A stretch of 53,905 bases of DNA from Candidatus Zipacnadia bacterium. Lineage in GTDB: Bacteria; Armatimonadota; Zipacnadia; Zipacnadales; UBA5352. Made by a program: the position numbers and the translations under genes. This document shows, piece by piece, positions 16,246 through 25,283 of this stretch (positions are counted from its first letter, which is position 1; each line of letters opens with the position of its first letter). The notes beneath the pieces are model-generated. The model was not told the origin of the DNA and ran no database searches. It was given only the letters and a program-made list of their open reading frames with translations. The stretch covers positions 1-53,905 of the forward strand of contig JALGVE010000027.1 of assembly GCA_029820045.1 (NCBI GenBank). Reading direction: 5' to 3'.

Positions 16246-18015
16246 GATCGTGACCTGCTCGTTCGAGAACACCGGGCGCAGCAGAGGTGCAGTTTCCTCT
16301 TGGAAGACCCCTCTGACGTCCTCCGGGGGCTCGATCCCGGCTGCCCTCATCATGCTCTCGGCAATCAGGATCTCGTGAGGACCGTAGTATACCAGGTCTA
16401 TTCCCGCCTGGCTAAGCGCGGCCCGACGCCTGCGCGCATCCCAGCCGGGCAGGAAGAACTCCCCGGCCCAACTCACAGCGTCCCCGAAATGCAGCGTCTC
16501 AGCCCAGTGACCCGCGAACACGTGGCACGGCGCGTGTGCGGGGATGTGATTGCCGGTCAGCGATGAGCTCAGCACCACCTCGTCCGGCCTGGCGCGCTCG
16601 GCAAGATACGCTAGCGCCTGCACCTCATCCCAGGACAGGTACATCGGCGGGGCAAGCACATGCAGCATGTCCCTGTTGTTGGCGGCCGTATGCTCCATGC
16701 AGTCGCCCACGAAGAGCACGTTGGAGGGAAGCGACAGCACAACCGCCAGGGCGATGACCAGCGGCAGCCGCCGGGCGCGCAGCTCACTCTGCCGGAGGGG
16801 ATCGCGTGCGCCGCGCGCGCCTACTGCCTGCCCGATGACCATGACCAGCCCCAGCCCGGCAAGCATGCACAGCGGTATGTGCATGCCCTCGGCCAGCTTG
16901 CGCTGAAACGACACCGGCGCATAGACAAGCGCCGCGTTGGCCGCCACCCAGCAGACCGGAAAGACCATACGCCAGTGATACCTGCGCACTCGCACCGCGT
17001 AGACGGCGCCGATCAATGCCAGCAGCAGGATCAGCCCGTAGCCCGCCGCGTAGTCAATCGGCCGCGGCGACAGCGTCGGCGTGTTCACCTTTGCCAGGTA
17101 GGCCGGGTCGGCATGGGAAGCGTAGTACGCCCACACGGGCGAGGGCGCGCCGAGCGCGAAGATGATGGCATAGTGAAGCAGGGCTCGACGCAGCGGCAGT
17201 TTGCCGGCAGCGACCGACACAATCAGATACAGCACGAGCGCTCCATGAACGACGAACACGTCATAGCTATGCACATTGCCCAGCAGCAGCAGCAACAGAC
17301 CTGCCGCAACAGCATAGCCTGCCCTGTCGCGCTTGAGCCCCACCAGCGCGGCGAGAAAGACGAGACACAGCAGGCCCATTGACCACACGAACAGCGGATT
17401 GAGCAGCAGCGATAAGAAGGTGACCGCCTCCGGCATCGCCTGCCAGTTGAGGGCGTAGTCGGGGGACCGCAGCGGCGCTGGCAGGTAGTCCGGTCGCGAG
17501 CGAGCCCACATTGCCGCCAGCCACCCGAAGCCCGAACCCAGCGAGGCCAGGGAGAGCGTCGCCCACCGCACGGCAGTCGTCGCGGTCAGATAGGCCGTCA
17601 GCAGGTATATGCACACCAGCAGAAAGAGCCCGCCGACCAGCCGCGCGACGTGAAAGACCACCGCCGGCGGTTGACCCGTCGCTGCCGCGAGCTTGCCCAG
17701 GCCGAGAAGGAAGACGTTGAAGAAGTGCGCATCCTGCGGCATGGTGGTGTACTGGTTGCGCAGCAGCAGCTCGCCCTTGGCTGCCTGGCGAATCCACGAC
17801 AGATAGACGTTGCCGTCGTCCACGCCCCAGATGAAGCCCTCGAACTGATGTCCCTGCAGGGGCTTGCCGGCTCCGGTCAGGCTGATTGCCCACAGATAGG
17901 GCAGAGCGGTCAAGACCATCACAAACACCGCCCAGGCCAGCACGAGGGCGACCTCGCGCCGCGTCACCAGGCGCTGAGCATGGTGCGGACGCTCTTCGCT
18001 GGTCGGCAGGTCCAT
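16213..18015 (-). CDS. Polytopic membrane protein, probably a GT-C-type glycosyltransferase
   Basis: This 600-residue protein has 11 or more hydrophobic segments and a short soluble C-terminal region. The first extracytoplasmic loop holds an acidic GVDDGNVYLSW motif where GT-C enzymes keep their catalytic aspartates, which supports an envelope sugar-transfer role. I cannot assign a named family. ATG 18015 starts 2 bases after the radical SAM gene's stop, so the 25 extra N-terminal residues of the ORF track are rejected. It belongs to the same run as the YfhO and GT39 genes. Confidence 0.72.
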   Translation of the reverse strand: MDLPTSEERPHHAQRLVTRREVALVLAWAVFVMVLTALPYLWAISLTGAGKPLQGHQFEGFIWGVDDGNVYLSWIRQAAKGELLLRNQYTTMPQDAHFFNVFLLGLGKLAAATGQPPAVVFHVARLVGGLFLLVCIYLLTAYLTATTAVRWATLSLASLGSGFGWLAAMWARSRPDYLPAPLRSPDYALNWQAMPEAVTFLSLLLNPLFVWSMGLLCLVFLAALVGLKRDRAGYAVAAGLLLLLLGNVHSYDVFVVHGALVLYLIVSVAAGKLPLRRALLHYAIIFALGAPSPVWAYYASHADPAYLAKVNTPTLSPRPIDYAAGYGLILLLALIGAVYAVRVRRYHWRMVFPVCWVAANAALVYAPVSFQRKLAEGMHIPLCMLAGLGLVMVIGQAVGARGARDPLRQSELRARRLPLVIALAVVLSLPSNVLFVGDCMEHTAANNRDMLHVLAPPMYLSWDEVQALAYLAERARPDEVVLSSSLTGNHIPAHAPCHVFAGHWAETLHFGDAVSWAGEFFLPGWDARRRRAALSQAGIDLVYYGPHEILIAESMMRAAGIEPPEDVRGVFQEETAPLLRPVFSNEQVTIYRLRLPASDF

Positions 18016-18017
18016 CG

Positions 18018-19385
18018 CTAGAACCTCTTCACCTTCAGCAGCCCCTTGCGAATGCCCGAGACGCCCAGCATTGACCGCACCGTCCGCCACAGGCGCCTCG
18101 GGCCCAGGTAGAACTGCACATAGGCGAGCCTCTTGAGGTAATTGAGCTTCCGCGCGGGTAGGACGCCCTCGGTGCCGTAGACGGGCGTCTTGTAGTAGTC
18201 GAACTCCGAGAAGTCCGCGCGGATCAGGTCCTTGGTCATCTCGTAGAGGTCGGTGTGCGGCAGCGGCGTAGTGATGCTGAAGGTAACGTCGTCGAGCGGA
18301 AGCTCGTTCGCCAGCCGGATGCTCGCCCGCACCTCTTCCTCAGTCTCGGTGGGCGCTCCCAGCATGAAGTACCCGCGCACCTTGAGCTTCAGGCTCTTGG
18401 CGGTCGCGACCGCCTCGCGCACCTGCTCGATGGTGATGCCCTTGTGATAGATGTCATCCAGCACTCGCTGCGAGGCTGACTCGATGCCGAGGTGCACGAT
18501 GCGCAGGCCCGCCTCCTTCATCTCCGCCAGCGTCTCCCGGTCCCACGTGTCTGCGCGGATGTTGCATCCCCAGATCAGGCCCAGGTCAGCCTCAACGAGC
18601 GCCTCGCACAGCTTACGCATCCAGCGGCGGTCCAGCAGGAAGGTATCATCGAGCCACATCAGACCATCAATGTCGTACCGCGCCTTGAGTTCGGCGGCCT
18701 CGGCGACCAGGCTCTCCGGTGAGCGTCGCCGCACGCGCCTGCCGAAGATGGTGCGCAGCGTCGGCTGGCAATACGAGCAGTTGTGCGGGCACCCACGCGA
18801 GGCCATGATCGAGGTCCCCCGCAGCCCGTAGCGCACCGCATCGAGCTGATACCACAAACTGAGGTACTTGCTCATGTCCAGCAGGTCCCACGCGGGAAAG
18901 GGGAGCGCGTCCAGGTCGGCGATCGGTTCCGCGCGGTCGTTGCGCACGATCTCCCCCTCGCGCACGTACCACAGGCCAGGTTGGTCCTCGACCCGCAGGT
19001 CGCCCTCGATGAAGTCCGGCAGGGTCTCCTCCGCCTCCCCTAGCATGACCGCGTCGAAGGCTCCAAGCGAGAGCGTGTGCTCCGGCGCCACGGTCGCGTG
19101 CGCCCCACCCGCGATGACCATCGTGTCAGGGCTGATCTCTTTGATTGTCCGCGCAATCTCCGCCGCGTCGCCTATCATTGAGGTCAGCGTGCTGATGCCT
19201 ACCAGGTCGTAGCGAGTGTCGCGCACACGTCGCCTCAGCTCACGCACCGGTTGCGGGACGAAGGTCGCGTCGAACACGTCAACGGCCAGCCCGCGCTCCC
19301 GCAGAACGGCAGCCAGGTACGCAACTCCCAGCGGAGGATCGCCCGACGGGTACTTGAAGCGTGGGAAGACCAGCAGGGTTTTCAA
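18018..19385 (-). CDS. B12-binding radical SAM enzyme
   Basis: This 455-residue enzyme has an N-terminal cobalamin-binding fold (LLVFPRFKYPSGDPPLG..., with DLVGISTLTS and GGAHATVAPE) and a radical SAM core. Cysteines 209, 213 and 216 in GCPHNCSYCQP bind the 4Fe-4S cluster. Family members carry out methylations or ring chemistry on lipids, tetrapyrroles and sugars; a hopanoid, bacteriochlorophyll-type or glycolipid substrate is possible. The start is TTG 19385, which overlaps the previous stop (TTGA) with GGAAGG upstream. Its position inside a glycan locus suggests it methylates or remodels a lipid or sugar made there. Confidence 0.88.
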   Translation of the reverse strand: MKTLLVFPRFKYPSGDPPLGVAYLAAVLRERGLAVDVFDATFVPQPVRELRRRVRDTRYDLVGISTLTSMIGDAAEIARTIKEISPDTMVIAGGAHATVAPEHTLSLGAFDAVMLGEAEETLPDFIEGDLRVEDQPGLWYVREGEIVRNDRAEPIADLDALPFPAWDLLDMSKYLSLWYQLDAVRYGLRGTSIMASRGCPHNCSYCQPTLRTIFGRRVRRRSPESLVAEAAELKARYDIDGLMWLDDTFLLDRRWMRKLCEALVEADLGLIWGCNIRADTWDRETLAEMKEAGLRIVHLGIESASQRVLDDIYHKGITIEQVREAVATAKSLKLKVRGYFMLGAPTETEEEVRASIRLANELPLDDVTFSITTPLPHTDLYEMTKDLIRADFSEFDYYKTPVYGTEGVLPARKLNYLKRLAYVQFYLGPRRLWRTVRSMLGVSGIRKGLLKVKRF

Positions 19386-21589
19386 GAACGAACAGCCTTC
19401 CGCAAGGGCCGGATGCCCACGAGCAGCGCACACAGCGCCGCCAGGCCCACTAGTGTCACGAACACGCCGACTTGCACGCTCTCGGGCATAAATACCAGCC
19501 GTACTGCCCTGTCCCGGTCCGCGACGCGCACCCCGCAGAACGTGCCCGCGACCGTCTCTATCTCCCGCCGCTGCCCGTCAACATAGGCGCGCCAGCCGGG
19601 ATAGAAGGTCTCACTGACCACCAGGTAGCAGTCCCGGCCCTCGACTTGGGGCAAGGTGACTGCGATCCGCCCGAGCCCCACGCGCTGTTTGGTACACGGC
19701 GTGACCTCAGCACCGCCAAGTTCAGGGCCACGGAAGACACCCAGGGGCCAGAAGTCGCTTCTCGCAGAGTCCGTCCAGCTCTTCCCCCGAGCCACGAAAG
19801 CCAGCGGGTAGGCAAGTGAACCCTCGTAGCGATGAAGCCCAGCGGTCTGAGCGACCTCTCGCAGGCCGTAATGATGCCGCAACTCTTCCGTGGTCAGTAC
19901 ACAGCGCAGCCCTGCTAACTCCTGAAGCCAGCCGACACCACGGTTGGGCAGAAGCATGTTCCCGTTCGTCACCGGGGCCGGGTCTGCGCTCTCGGCCACG
20001 GCAGCAAACTCCCGATACGACCGCGGGAAAAGGGAGTCGTATCCGGCCACGCTGTCGTATTCGTAGACCGTCGCGGAGTTCGGCGGCAACACGGCGTGCG
20101 GGACCCGATCCAGCCGCCACTCCTTATGCGGCGTGATCGCCAGCACGCGTCCTTTGCACCCCATCAGCCGCTGGATGGTCGGTGTCACCGGATAGACGTG
20201 CTCGCGGCGGCAGCGGGGCAGGAACTCATGGGCCCACGGCAGCAGCTCGTAGACGATGAGCAGCAGTGCAATGAGAGAGAGGCCCCGGCCGGCCGTCAGG
20301 TTCCACGGAGAGGCGCCCTCGTCATCTTCGTGCAGGACGTCGCGGCCCACGTACCTGCAGAGTGCGTTGAGACCCAGACCTCCCGCTACGGCTAGGGCAA
20401 AGGTGTACACGCACAGCAGCCGATGAAAGCCGCCGGCTAACCCCAGCTTCGGCACCCCGAAGTACAGCCACCGTGCCAGCGGCCCGCCCATCGCCACGTT
20501 CAGCAGCGCCACGGCCAGCACCACAAAGAACGCAAAATGCCGGGTGCGCGACAGCAGGATGCCGACCAGGGCCAGCAGCACGGTGGTTATGCCCACGAAA
20601 CCGCAATGCTCGCTGTAACTGAAGACCTGCGCAAGCTGATAGTCACCGTGTGCCGGGCTGCCCAACCGGTTGGGTCGAAGCAGGTTAAGCACCTCAAAGG
20701 GCTGAAGCGCCCGCGCCCGGTGGAACTCGAAGCCCGCCTCGCTGACCCGGTCGCCGCCGCGCGGCGAGTTCAGGCCTAGCTCAAGCGTAGGCAGCGCCTG
20801 CGCACAGGAGAGCGCAGCCCCCAGCGCGAAAGCGGCAAGGAGCGGTGCGGCGTGCATGGCGCGCTGGTTGACTCCCTCCCAGACCAAGCGCGCCAACGCG
20901 TACAGGCCCGTTATCATCCACACGTAGGCGGCGATCTGAAAGTGCCCGGCGAGCACGCTCATCGCCAGCGAGACGCCCAGCGTCGGCGCGCCCCACCGGC
21001 TGCGGCCGTAGATGAGGCTCACGCCCAGCAGGCAGCCGGGCAGCCAGACGGCTGAGTTCATCAGCGTTGGCAGCTCAGTCCAGGTGACCATGAACCCGCC
21101 GTAAGCATAGGCGATGCCGGCGAAAGCCGCGGGCAAGTGTCGCAGGTTGATCTGCCGGCAGAAGAGGTAGGTCAGCGCCGCGGCCAGGAAGTAGTGCAGC
21201 GCTGCCAGCGCGCCGAGCCCCCACTTGACGTCAACGAGGGCCAGCAGCCAGTTGGGCGGATAGAAGAGCGCCGACTGACCATTGGCTGCAAACGGGTAGC
21301 CGCAGAACTGATGGGGATTCCAGAGGGCCAGCTCGCCTCGGCGCAGCGCCCGAGCGGCGAACAGGCGCCACGGGTAGAACTGCGCCACGCCATCCCAGAG
21401 CAGCGCGTCCCACTGCCGCGTAGTGCCGGGCAAATCAGCCTCGCTCCGCCACGGCTCCATCTCAGCCTGAGGGCCGGCCGCCAGCGGCGTGTTGGGCCCA
21501 AGCAGGCAGTCCACCCAGAACAAGACGGAGAGCAATGCCAGCCCGGCCAGCACCAGGTATGTCAGTTTCCTCGCGCGCGTGTCAGGCAT
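19382..21589 (-). CDS. YfhO-family polytopic membrane protein (second of two)
   Basis: This 735-residue paralogue of the gene at 13025 has the same plan: a first loop with DGVAQFYPWRLFAARALRRG and WNPHQFCGYPF, a dozen membrane segments, and a C-terminal domain with FYPGWRAYVDGQRRE. It is the first gene of the long minus-strand glycan run. Its start, ATG 21589, follows a 500-bp repeat-filled spacer. No convincing promoter was seen upstream. Confidence 0.85.
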   Translation of the reverse strand: MPDTRARKLTYLVLAGLALLSVLFWVDCLLGPNTPLAAGPQAEMEPWRSEADLPGTTRQWDALLWDGVAQFYPWRLFAARALRRGELALWNPHQFCGYPFAANGQSALFYPPNWLLALVDVKWGLGALAALHYFLAAALTYLFCRQINLRHLPAAFAGIAYAYGGFMVTWTELPTLMNSAVWLPGCLLGVSLIYGRSRWGAPTLGVSLAMSVLAGHFQIAAYVWMITGLYALARLVWEGVNQRAMHAAPLLAAFALGAALSCAQALPTLELGLNSPRGGDRVSEAGFEFHRARALQPFEVLNLLRPNRLGSPAHGDYQLAQVFSYSEHCGFVGITTVLLALVGILLSRTRHFAFFVVLAVALLNVAMGGPLARWLYFGVPKLGLAGGFHRLLCVYTFALAVAGGLGLNALCRYVGRDVLHEDDEGASPWNLTAGRGLSLIALLLIVYELLPWAHEFLPRCRREHVYPVTPTIQRLMGCKGRVLAITPHKEWRLDRVPHAVLPPNSATVYEYDSVAGYDSLFPRSYREFAAVAESADPAPVTNGNMLLPNRGVGWLQELAGLRCVLTTEELRHHYGLREVAQTAGLHRYEGSLAYPLAFVARGKSWTDSARSDFWPLGVFRGPELGGAEVTPCTKQRVGLGRIAVTLPQVEGRDCYLVVSETFYPGWRAYVDGQRREIETVAGTFCGVRVADRDRAVRLVFMPESVQVGVFVTLVGLAALCALLVGIRPLRKAVRS

Positions 21590-21723
21590 TCCGCAGGCAT
21601 TATACGAGAAAAGGCAAATGCAGGCCAGAGGGAGGGTCAGGAGCCAGGAGCATCGTTTTTAGCTAGCTGGTGGGTGTGAAGTCTTCTGACTAGGGCCGGG
21701 ACCTGTGTCGCGCCGCATTGAGA

Positions 21724-21747
21724 GTCGGGCTAGGAAGCCCGACCTAC
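21724..21747 (-). repeat. REP-like hairpin (GTAG + stem-loop)
   Basis: On the minus strand this is GTAG followed by GTCGGGCT-TCCT-AGCCCGAC, a perfect 8-bp stem. The loop TCCT is identical to that at 5407-5430, while the stem bases differ in matched pairs. This spacer (21590-22099) holds no gene. Confidence 0.85.
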
Positions 21748-21768
21748 GCGAGCCGGGAGCCGTTGGAG

Positions 21769-21790
21769 GGGCCGGGCTTCAGCCCGGCCC
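21769..21790. repeat. Perfect GC-rich hairpin
   Basis: GGGCCGGGCT-TC-AGCCCGGCCC is a 10-bp stem with a 2-base centre. It follows the REP-like hairpin and precedes the larger element at 21801. Its core GGGCTTCAGCCC recurs inside that larger element. Confidence 0.7.
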
Positions 21791-21800
21791 GCGAGACGCA

Positions 21801-22012
21801 ATGTGAGCGCCGTACGGAGGGCGGGGCTTCAGCCCCGCCAGGCAGAGACGGCTCACAACGGCAACGCCCGGCAGGACTGAAGTCCTGCCCTCCGTATGCT
21901 ATCGCTTTGTTAGCAGACCTGCGCCCTGACGGCTGCCTCGGTACCCGCCCGCTCAGACCCTGGCAATACCCAGCCTTACTACTCACAAGCCGACTTACTC
22001 TAAAACCGATGC
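21801..22012. repeat. Modular hairpin element, copy A
   Basis: It shares both ends with copy B at 33265-33480. The outer arms CGTACGGAGGGC and GCCCTCCGTATG enclose the hairpins GGCGGGGCTTCAGCCCCGCC and GCAGGACTGAAGTCCTGC. A conserved tail (GCTATCGCTTTGTTAGCAG, then ACTACTCACAAGCCGACTTA) follows. Relative to copy B, the inner hairpins differ and about 50 bases are added in the tail. No coding signal was seen. Confidence 0.8.
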
Positions 22013-22027
22013 GTACGATAGGCGAGG

Positions 22028-22049
22028 CGGAGCAGGAGCTCCGACCTAC
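22028..22049 (-). repeat. REP-like hairpin (GTAG + stem-loop)
   Basis: The minus strand reads GTAGGT, then CGGAGC-TCCT-GCTCCG. The inner stem and loop match the copy at 5407-5430; the outermost two pairs are lost. Confidence 0.7.
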
Positions 22050-22099
22050 GGGGACATCACGACACGAAGCGGGTACCCGCGAGAGCGCCGGCGCGCCAT

Positions 22100-22558
22100 C
22101 TACTGCGGCTGCTCAACGGCGGGGGGAGGCTGGGCTTGGGACTCTGCCGCCCCTCGGTAGCTGCCGGCGACGGTGAGAACGCCGATAACGATCAACCCCA
22201 CGCCGATTATGCGCAGAGGGGGAAGGCTCTCGCCCAGCAGCAGCCAGCAGAGCACCAGCACCATCACGAAGCTTAGCGCGACGAATGGGTACGCGAAGCT
22301 CAACTGCAGCCGGGAGAGAGCGATGAGGTAGAAGAGGGAGCTGACCCCGTACAGGACGAACCCGCCGAAGACATAGGGCGTAAAGATGCCCTTGAGCACG
22401 ACGACCGGCGACGCGCCCTCACCGAGCAGATTGACACCGTACTTGAGGCACATCTGTCCAGCGGCGCCGAGAGACACTGCAATGATAAGCATCACGACTG
22501 CGCGTACCACCTCACTGGTCACCTCCGACTGGACTGAGAGCCCCAACACAAGAGCCAT
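22100..22558 (-). CDS. Small multidrug/DMT-type four-helix membrane protein (EamA-like)
   Basis: This 152-residue protein has four membrane helices and the pattern of half-size drug/metabolite transporters (SMR or ArnE/F-like): an early GQMCLKYG, then YGVSSLFYLIALSRL and the conserved YPFVALSFV...LGESLPPLRIIGVGLIVIGV. ATG 22558 has GAGGGG 5 bases upstream, which decides the start; the ORF track begins 25 residues earlier. Such proteins work as dimers. A lipid-flippase-subunit role is possible given the glycan genes downstream, but the substrate is unknown. Confidence 0.75.
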   Translation of the reverse strand: MALVLGLSVQSEVTSEVVRAVVMLIIAVSLGAAGQMCLKYGVNLLGEGASPVVVLKGIFTPYVFGGFVLYGVSSLFYLIALSRLQLSFAYPFVALSFVMVLVLCWLLLGESLPPLRIIGVGLIVIGVLTVAGSYRGAAESQAQPPPAVEQPQ

Positions 22559-22648
22559 CGTCGCCCCTCGAACCCCACGGCCGTTCGGGTAAGGCGCGAC
22601 GATGGCCCCACAAACAGGCGTCGGGACTGCCATCGTGCTCTGACTAGC

Positions 22649-23281
22649 TTACGCGAGCAGCTCCCCAACTTTGTCCACGGCAGAGGCCGCGTCGGGCGCG
22701 TACCCATCTGCGCCGATCTCGTCGGCGTAGTTCTGGGTGACGGGCGCGCCGCCGATGATGACCTTCACGTTGTCGCGCACGCCAGCCTCTTCCAGCGCGT
22801 CAATCGTGTCCTTCATGGAGGGCATCGTGGTGGTCAACAGAGCCGAGAGCGCGACAACTTGCGCGTTGCCCTCATTGACTACCTCCACGAACTTCTCCGG
22901 CGACACGTCCACCTCGAGGTCAATGATCTCGTAGCCGCCGCCCTCGAGCATCATGCTCACGAGGTTCTTGCCGATGTCGTGCAGGTCCCCCTTGACAGTG
23001 CCAATGGCGACTGTGCCCCGGGGTTCGACGCCGGACTCGGCGAGCAGCGGCTTGACCACATCCATCGCCGCGTGCATGGCGCGAGCCGCGATGAGCACCT
23101 CGGGCACGTAGAACTCGTTGTTCTTGAACTTCTCGCCGACCACGCTCATCCCGGCGATGAGGCCGTCATTGACGATGGTCACCGGGTCCGTCCCATCTGC
23201 CACCGCCTCCCTGGTAAGGCGTTCGGCCTCTTCTTTGTTGCCGCTGATCACTGTCTCTGCCAGAGCTTGCAGATCCGCCAT
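22649..23281 (-). CDS. Corrinoid (B12-binding) methyltransferase protein, MtbC/MttC-like
   Basis: This 210-residue protein carries a methyl group on a cob(I)alamin cofactor between a substrate-specific methyltransferase and a C1 acceptor. The N-terminal helical cap (residues 1-85) has EEAERLTREAV and the usual EFYVPEVLIAARAM. The Rossmann domain follows with the cobalt-ligand motif D99-L-H101-D-I-G104. ATG 23281 has AGGAGG upstream. The gene follows its likely reactivator by 74 bases, where an extended -10 promoter also lies. No substrate methyltransferase (MtaB, MttB or MtbB type) is in the window, so the methyl donor is unknown. Confidence 0.9.
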   Translation of the reverse strand: MADLQALAETVISGNKEEAERLTREAVADGTDPVTIVNDGLIAGMSVVGEKFKNNEFYVPEVLIAARAMHAAMDVVKPLLAESGVEPRGTVAIGTVKGDLHDIGKNLVSMMLEGGGYEIIDLEVDVSPEKFVEVVNEGNAQVVALSALLTTTMPSMKDTIDALEEAGVRDNVKVIIGGAPVTQNYADEIGADGYAPDAASAVDKVGELLA

Positions 23282-23315
23282 CTGTGGACCTCCTGTCCGA
23301 ATGTTGCTACCACAC

Positions 23316-23343
23316 GTCAACCCCTGATTGACCTATTATACCA
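23316..23343 (-). promoter_or_regulatory. Extended -10 promoter with adjacent inverted repeat
   Basis: On the minus strand TGGTATAAT (plus 23335-23343) is a perfect extended -10, with no clear -35. Just downstream GTCAA-7-TTGAC (23316-23332) is an inverted repeat well placed to be an operator. It would drive the corrinoid gene separately from the RACE gene. The regulator is unknown. Confidence 0.5.
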
Positions 23344-23355
23344 CAACAGAACGGC

Positions 23356-25206
23356 TTATCCGCCAGCCTCGCCTGCCGCCGGGAAAATCATGCTGTCCGC
23401 GAACACCATCTGGAAATCGGTACGCGTGAACAACTCAATATGCTCGGCGTTCTTCGCCAACTCCGCCGCCACCCTGCGCTCGCTCATTGACACCAGCGCA
23501 AGCAAGGCCCCTGCCCCCGCTGCATTGCCGATGCCCTGGACGCGCTCCACCGGCATCGGCGGCAGCAGCCCCATGCGCAACGCACTGCCCGCATCTATGT
23601 AGTTGCCGAACGCTCCCGCTAGCAACACCTCTTGCAGGTCGTCCGGTTTGATCCCTGCTTCTGTGCACAGTATTTCCACAGCGGCGCGCACGGCGCCTTT
23701 CGCCAGTTGGACTTCGCGCAAGTCTTTTTGCGTGAAGACAATGTCGCGCCCGTCGGCGGCATCCGCGCCAGAGGCCAGCAGGAACTCGCGCTTAGGACCC
23801 TCGCCGCGCAGACGCCTGGCGATGCTCTCGGCTAACTCACCCGCTCGTTCAGCATCCGCCATTCGCCCCATGGCATCAGCCGCGCCGCTGTCAAGCAGCG
23901 CGGCTACCACATCGAAGATGCCCGAACCGCAGATACCGCTGGGCGCCCGGCCGCCGATCGTGCTGATACGCACGTCGCCGTCGTGCAGCCAGACGCGGTC
24001 TATCGCTCCTGCCGCGGCGCGCACGCCATGCTCTATCTCTGCGCCCTCAAAAGCGGGCCCGGCGGCGCACGATGTCACCAGGAGTCGCGCACCTGACCAT
24101 AACATTACCTCGCCGTTGGTACCGATGTCAATCGCTAATGCAGGTTTTTCGCGCGTGCTAAGACGTGAGAGCGCCAGCACCGCCACCGTGTCGCTGCCCA
24201 CAAAGCCAGCGATCACGGGCAGGCAGTAGATGTTGCCCTGTGGGTTGATCGCGAGGCCGACCTCACGTGGGGAGGCCGACAGCGGTCGGTTCATCACGGG
24301 AATGTACGGCGCCTGCGCCAGGTTGGTCGGGTCCAGGCCGAGGAAGAGATGGTGCATGCAGGTGTTGCCGACTATCGTCGCCTCGAAGATGTCGTCAGGT
24401 GAGACCCCGGCCTCTGAGGTGGCCTGCGAGACTAAACCATTAACGCAGCCCACGACCGTCGAGCGCAACTCCTCCAGGCCGCCTTCGCCCTGGCTCACGT
24501 GCTCAATACGCGAGATGACGTCGTGGCCGTACCGGTCTTGAGGGTTCAACGTCGAGGTCGTGGCAAGCTGCTCGCCGGTCTGCAGGTCCACGAGGTAGAC
24601 GACCACTGTCGTCGTGCCGATGTCAATAGCCACGCCTAGAGATCGGGCCAGGGCGGACGCGGGCAACACGCGCGCCAGCCTGGAGCCTACGGTCGTGGCA
24701 GTGACCGAGAAGTCCTCGGCACGGACCGCATCTGACAGCGACCGAAGAACCACCGGCTCGGCTTCGAGTTCGTCTCCGCCCTCGTCCAGCGCCTCAGCGA
24801 GCCGGGTGAAGTCACTCCGCTGGTCTTCGAGCGCAGGCTCTGCCAGCTTCAAGCTCTGCTGGCGAACGTTCGGCGCCGGTTCCACTTCGCGCCAGGAGTA
24901 CTCGGAGATGATCTTCGCGGCTGTGGTTCGCGACTCGGCGGGAACGGTTATAACCGCATCGCCACGCAGTTGAGCCTGGCACGCGAGGCGGTAGCCTGCC
25001 GTCAGGTCTTCTTCAGACAGATGCTCCGTCTCGGCGGCGGTGGGAGCAGCGCAATCGCCCTCGACGATGACGCGGCAGCGACCACAACGACCATCCCCGC
25101 CGCAGGGGGCCGTGATGGGCACTTGCAGGCTTTCGGCGGCCGCGAGCACTGTCAGGCCGGGTTCAACCTCACCGGCCTCTCCGCTCGGCTGAAAGGTTAC
25201 GTGTAT
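23356..25206 (-). CDS. RACE-type corrinoid activation protein (2Fe-2S ferredoxin + ASKHA ATPase)
   Basis: This 616-residue protein reductively reactivates oxidised cob(II)alamin on corrinoid proteins, using ATP. The N-terminal ferredoxin-like domain has four cysteines for a 2Fe-2S cluster (CGGDGRCGRC ... RLACQAQ). A linker follows, then a DUF4445/ASKHA domain with two phosphate-binding loops (AIDIGTTTVVVYL and AIDIGTNGEVML) and GICGSGIFD. I start it at ATG 25206 (MIHVTFQPSGE), because the ORF's 27 extra residues show no domain. It lies directly upstream of the corrinoid protein, its presumed partner. Confidence 0.9.
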   Translation of the reverse strand: MHVTFQPSGEAGEVEPGLTVLAAAESLQVPITAPCGGDGRCGRCRVIVEGDCAAPTAAETEHLSEEDLTAGYRLACQAQLRGDAVITVPAESRTTAAKIISEYSWREVEPAPNVRQQSLKLAEPALEDQRSDFTRLAEALDEGGDELEAEPVVLRSLSDAVRAEDFSVTATTVGSRLARVLPASALARSLGVAIDIGTTTVVVYLVDLQTGEQLATTSTLNPQDRYGHDVISRIEHVSQGEGGLEELRSTVVGCVNGLVSQATSEAGVSPDDIFEATIVGNTCMHHLFLGLDPTNLAQAPYIPVMNRPLSASPREVGLAINPQGNIYCLPVIAGFVGSDTVAVLALSRLSTREKPALAIDIGTNGEVMLWSGARLLVTSCAAGPAFEGAEIEHGVRAAAGAIDRVWLHDGDVRISTIGGRAPSGICGSGIFDVVAALLDSGAADAMGRMADAERAGELAESIARRLRGEGPKREFLLASGADAADGRDIVFTQKDLREVQLAKGAVRAAVEILCTEAGIKPDDLQEVLLAGAFGNYIDAGSALRMGLLPPMPVERVQGIGNAAGAGALLALVSMSERRVAAELAKNAEHIELFTRTDFQMVFADSMIFPAAGEAGG

Positions 25207-25283
25207 CATGTTATCACAAACAGCCGGGCCTTGCGGCGGGCGCACGCGCCTGCCCCCTCCGGGCCCGGCACTGTCCTCTCCAC

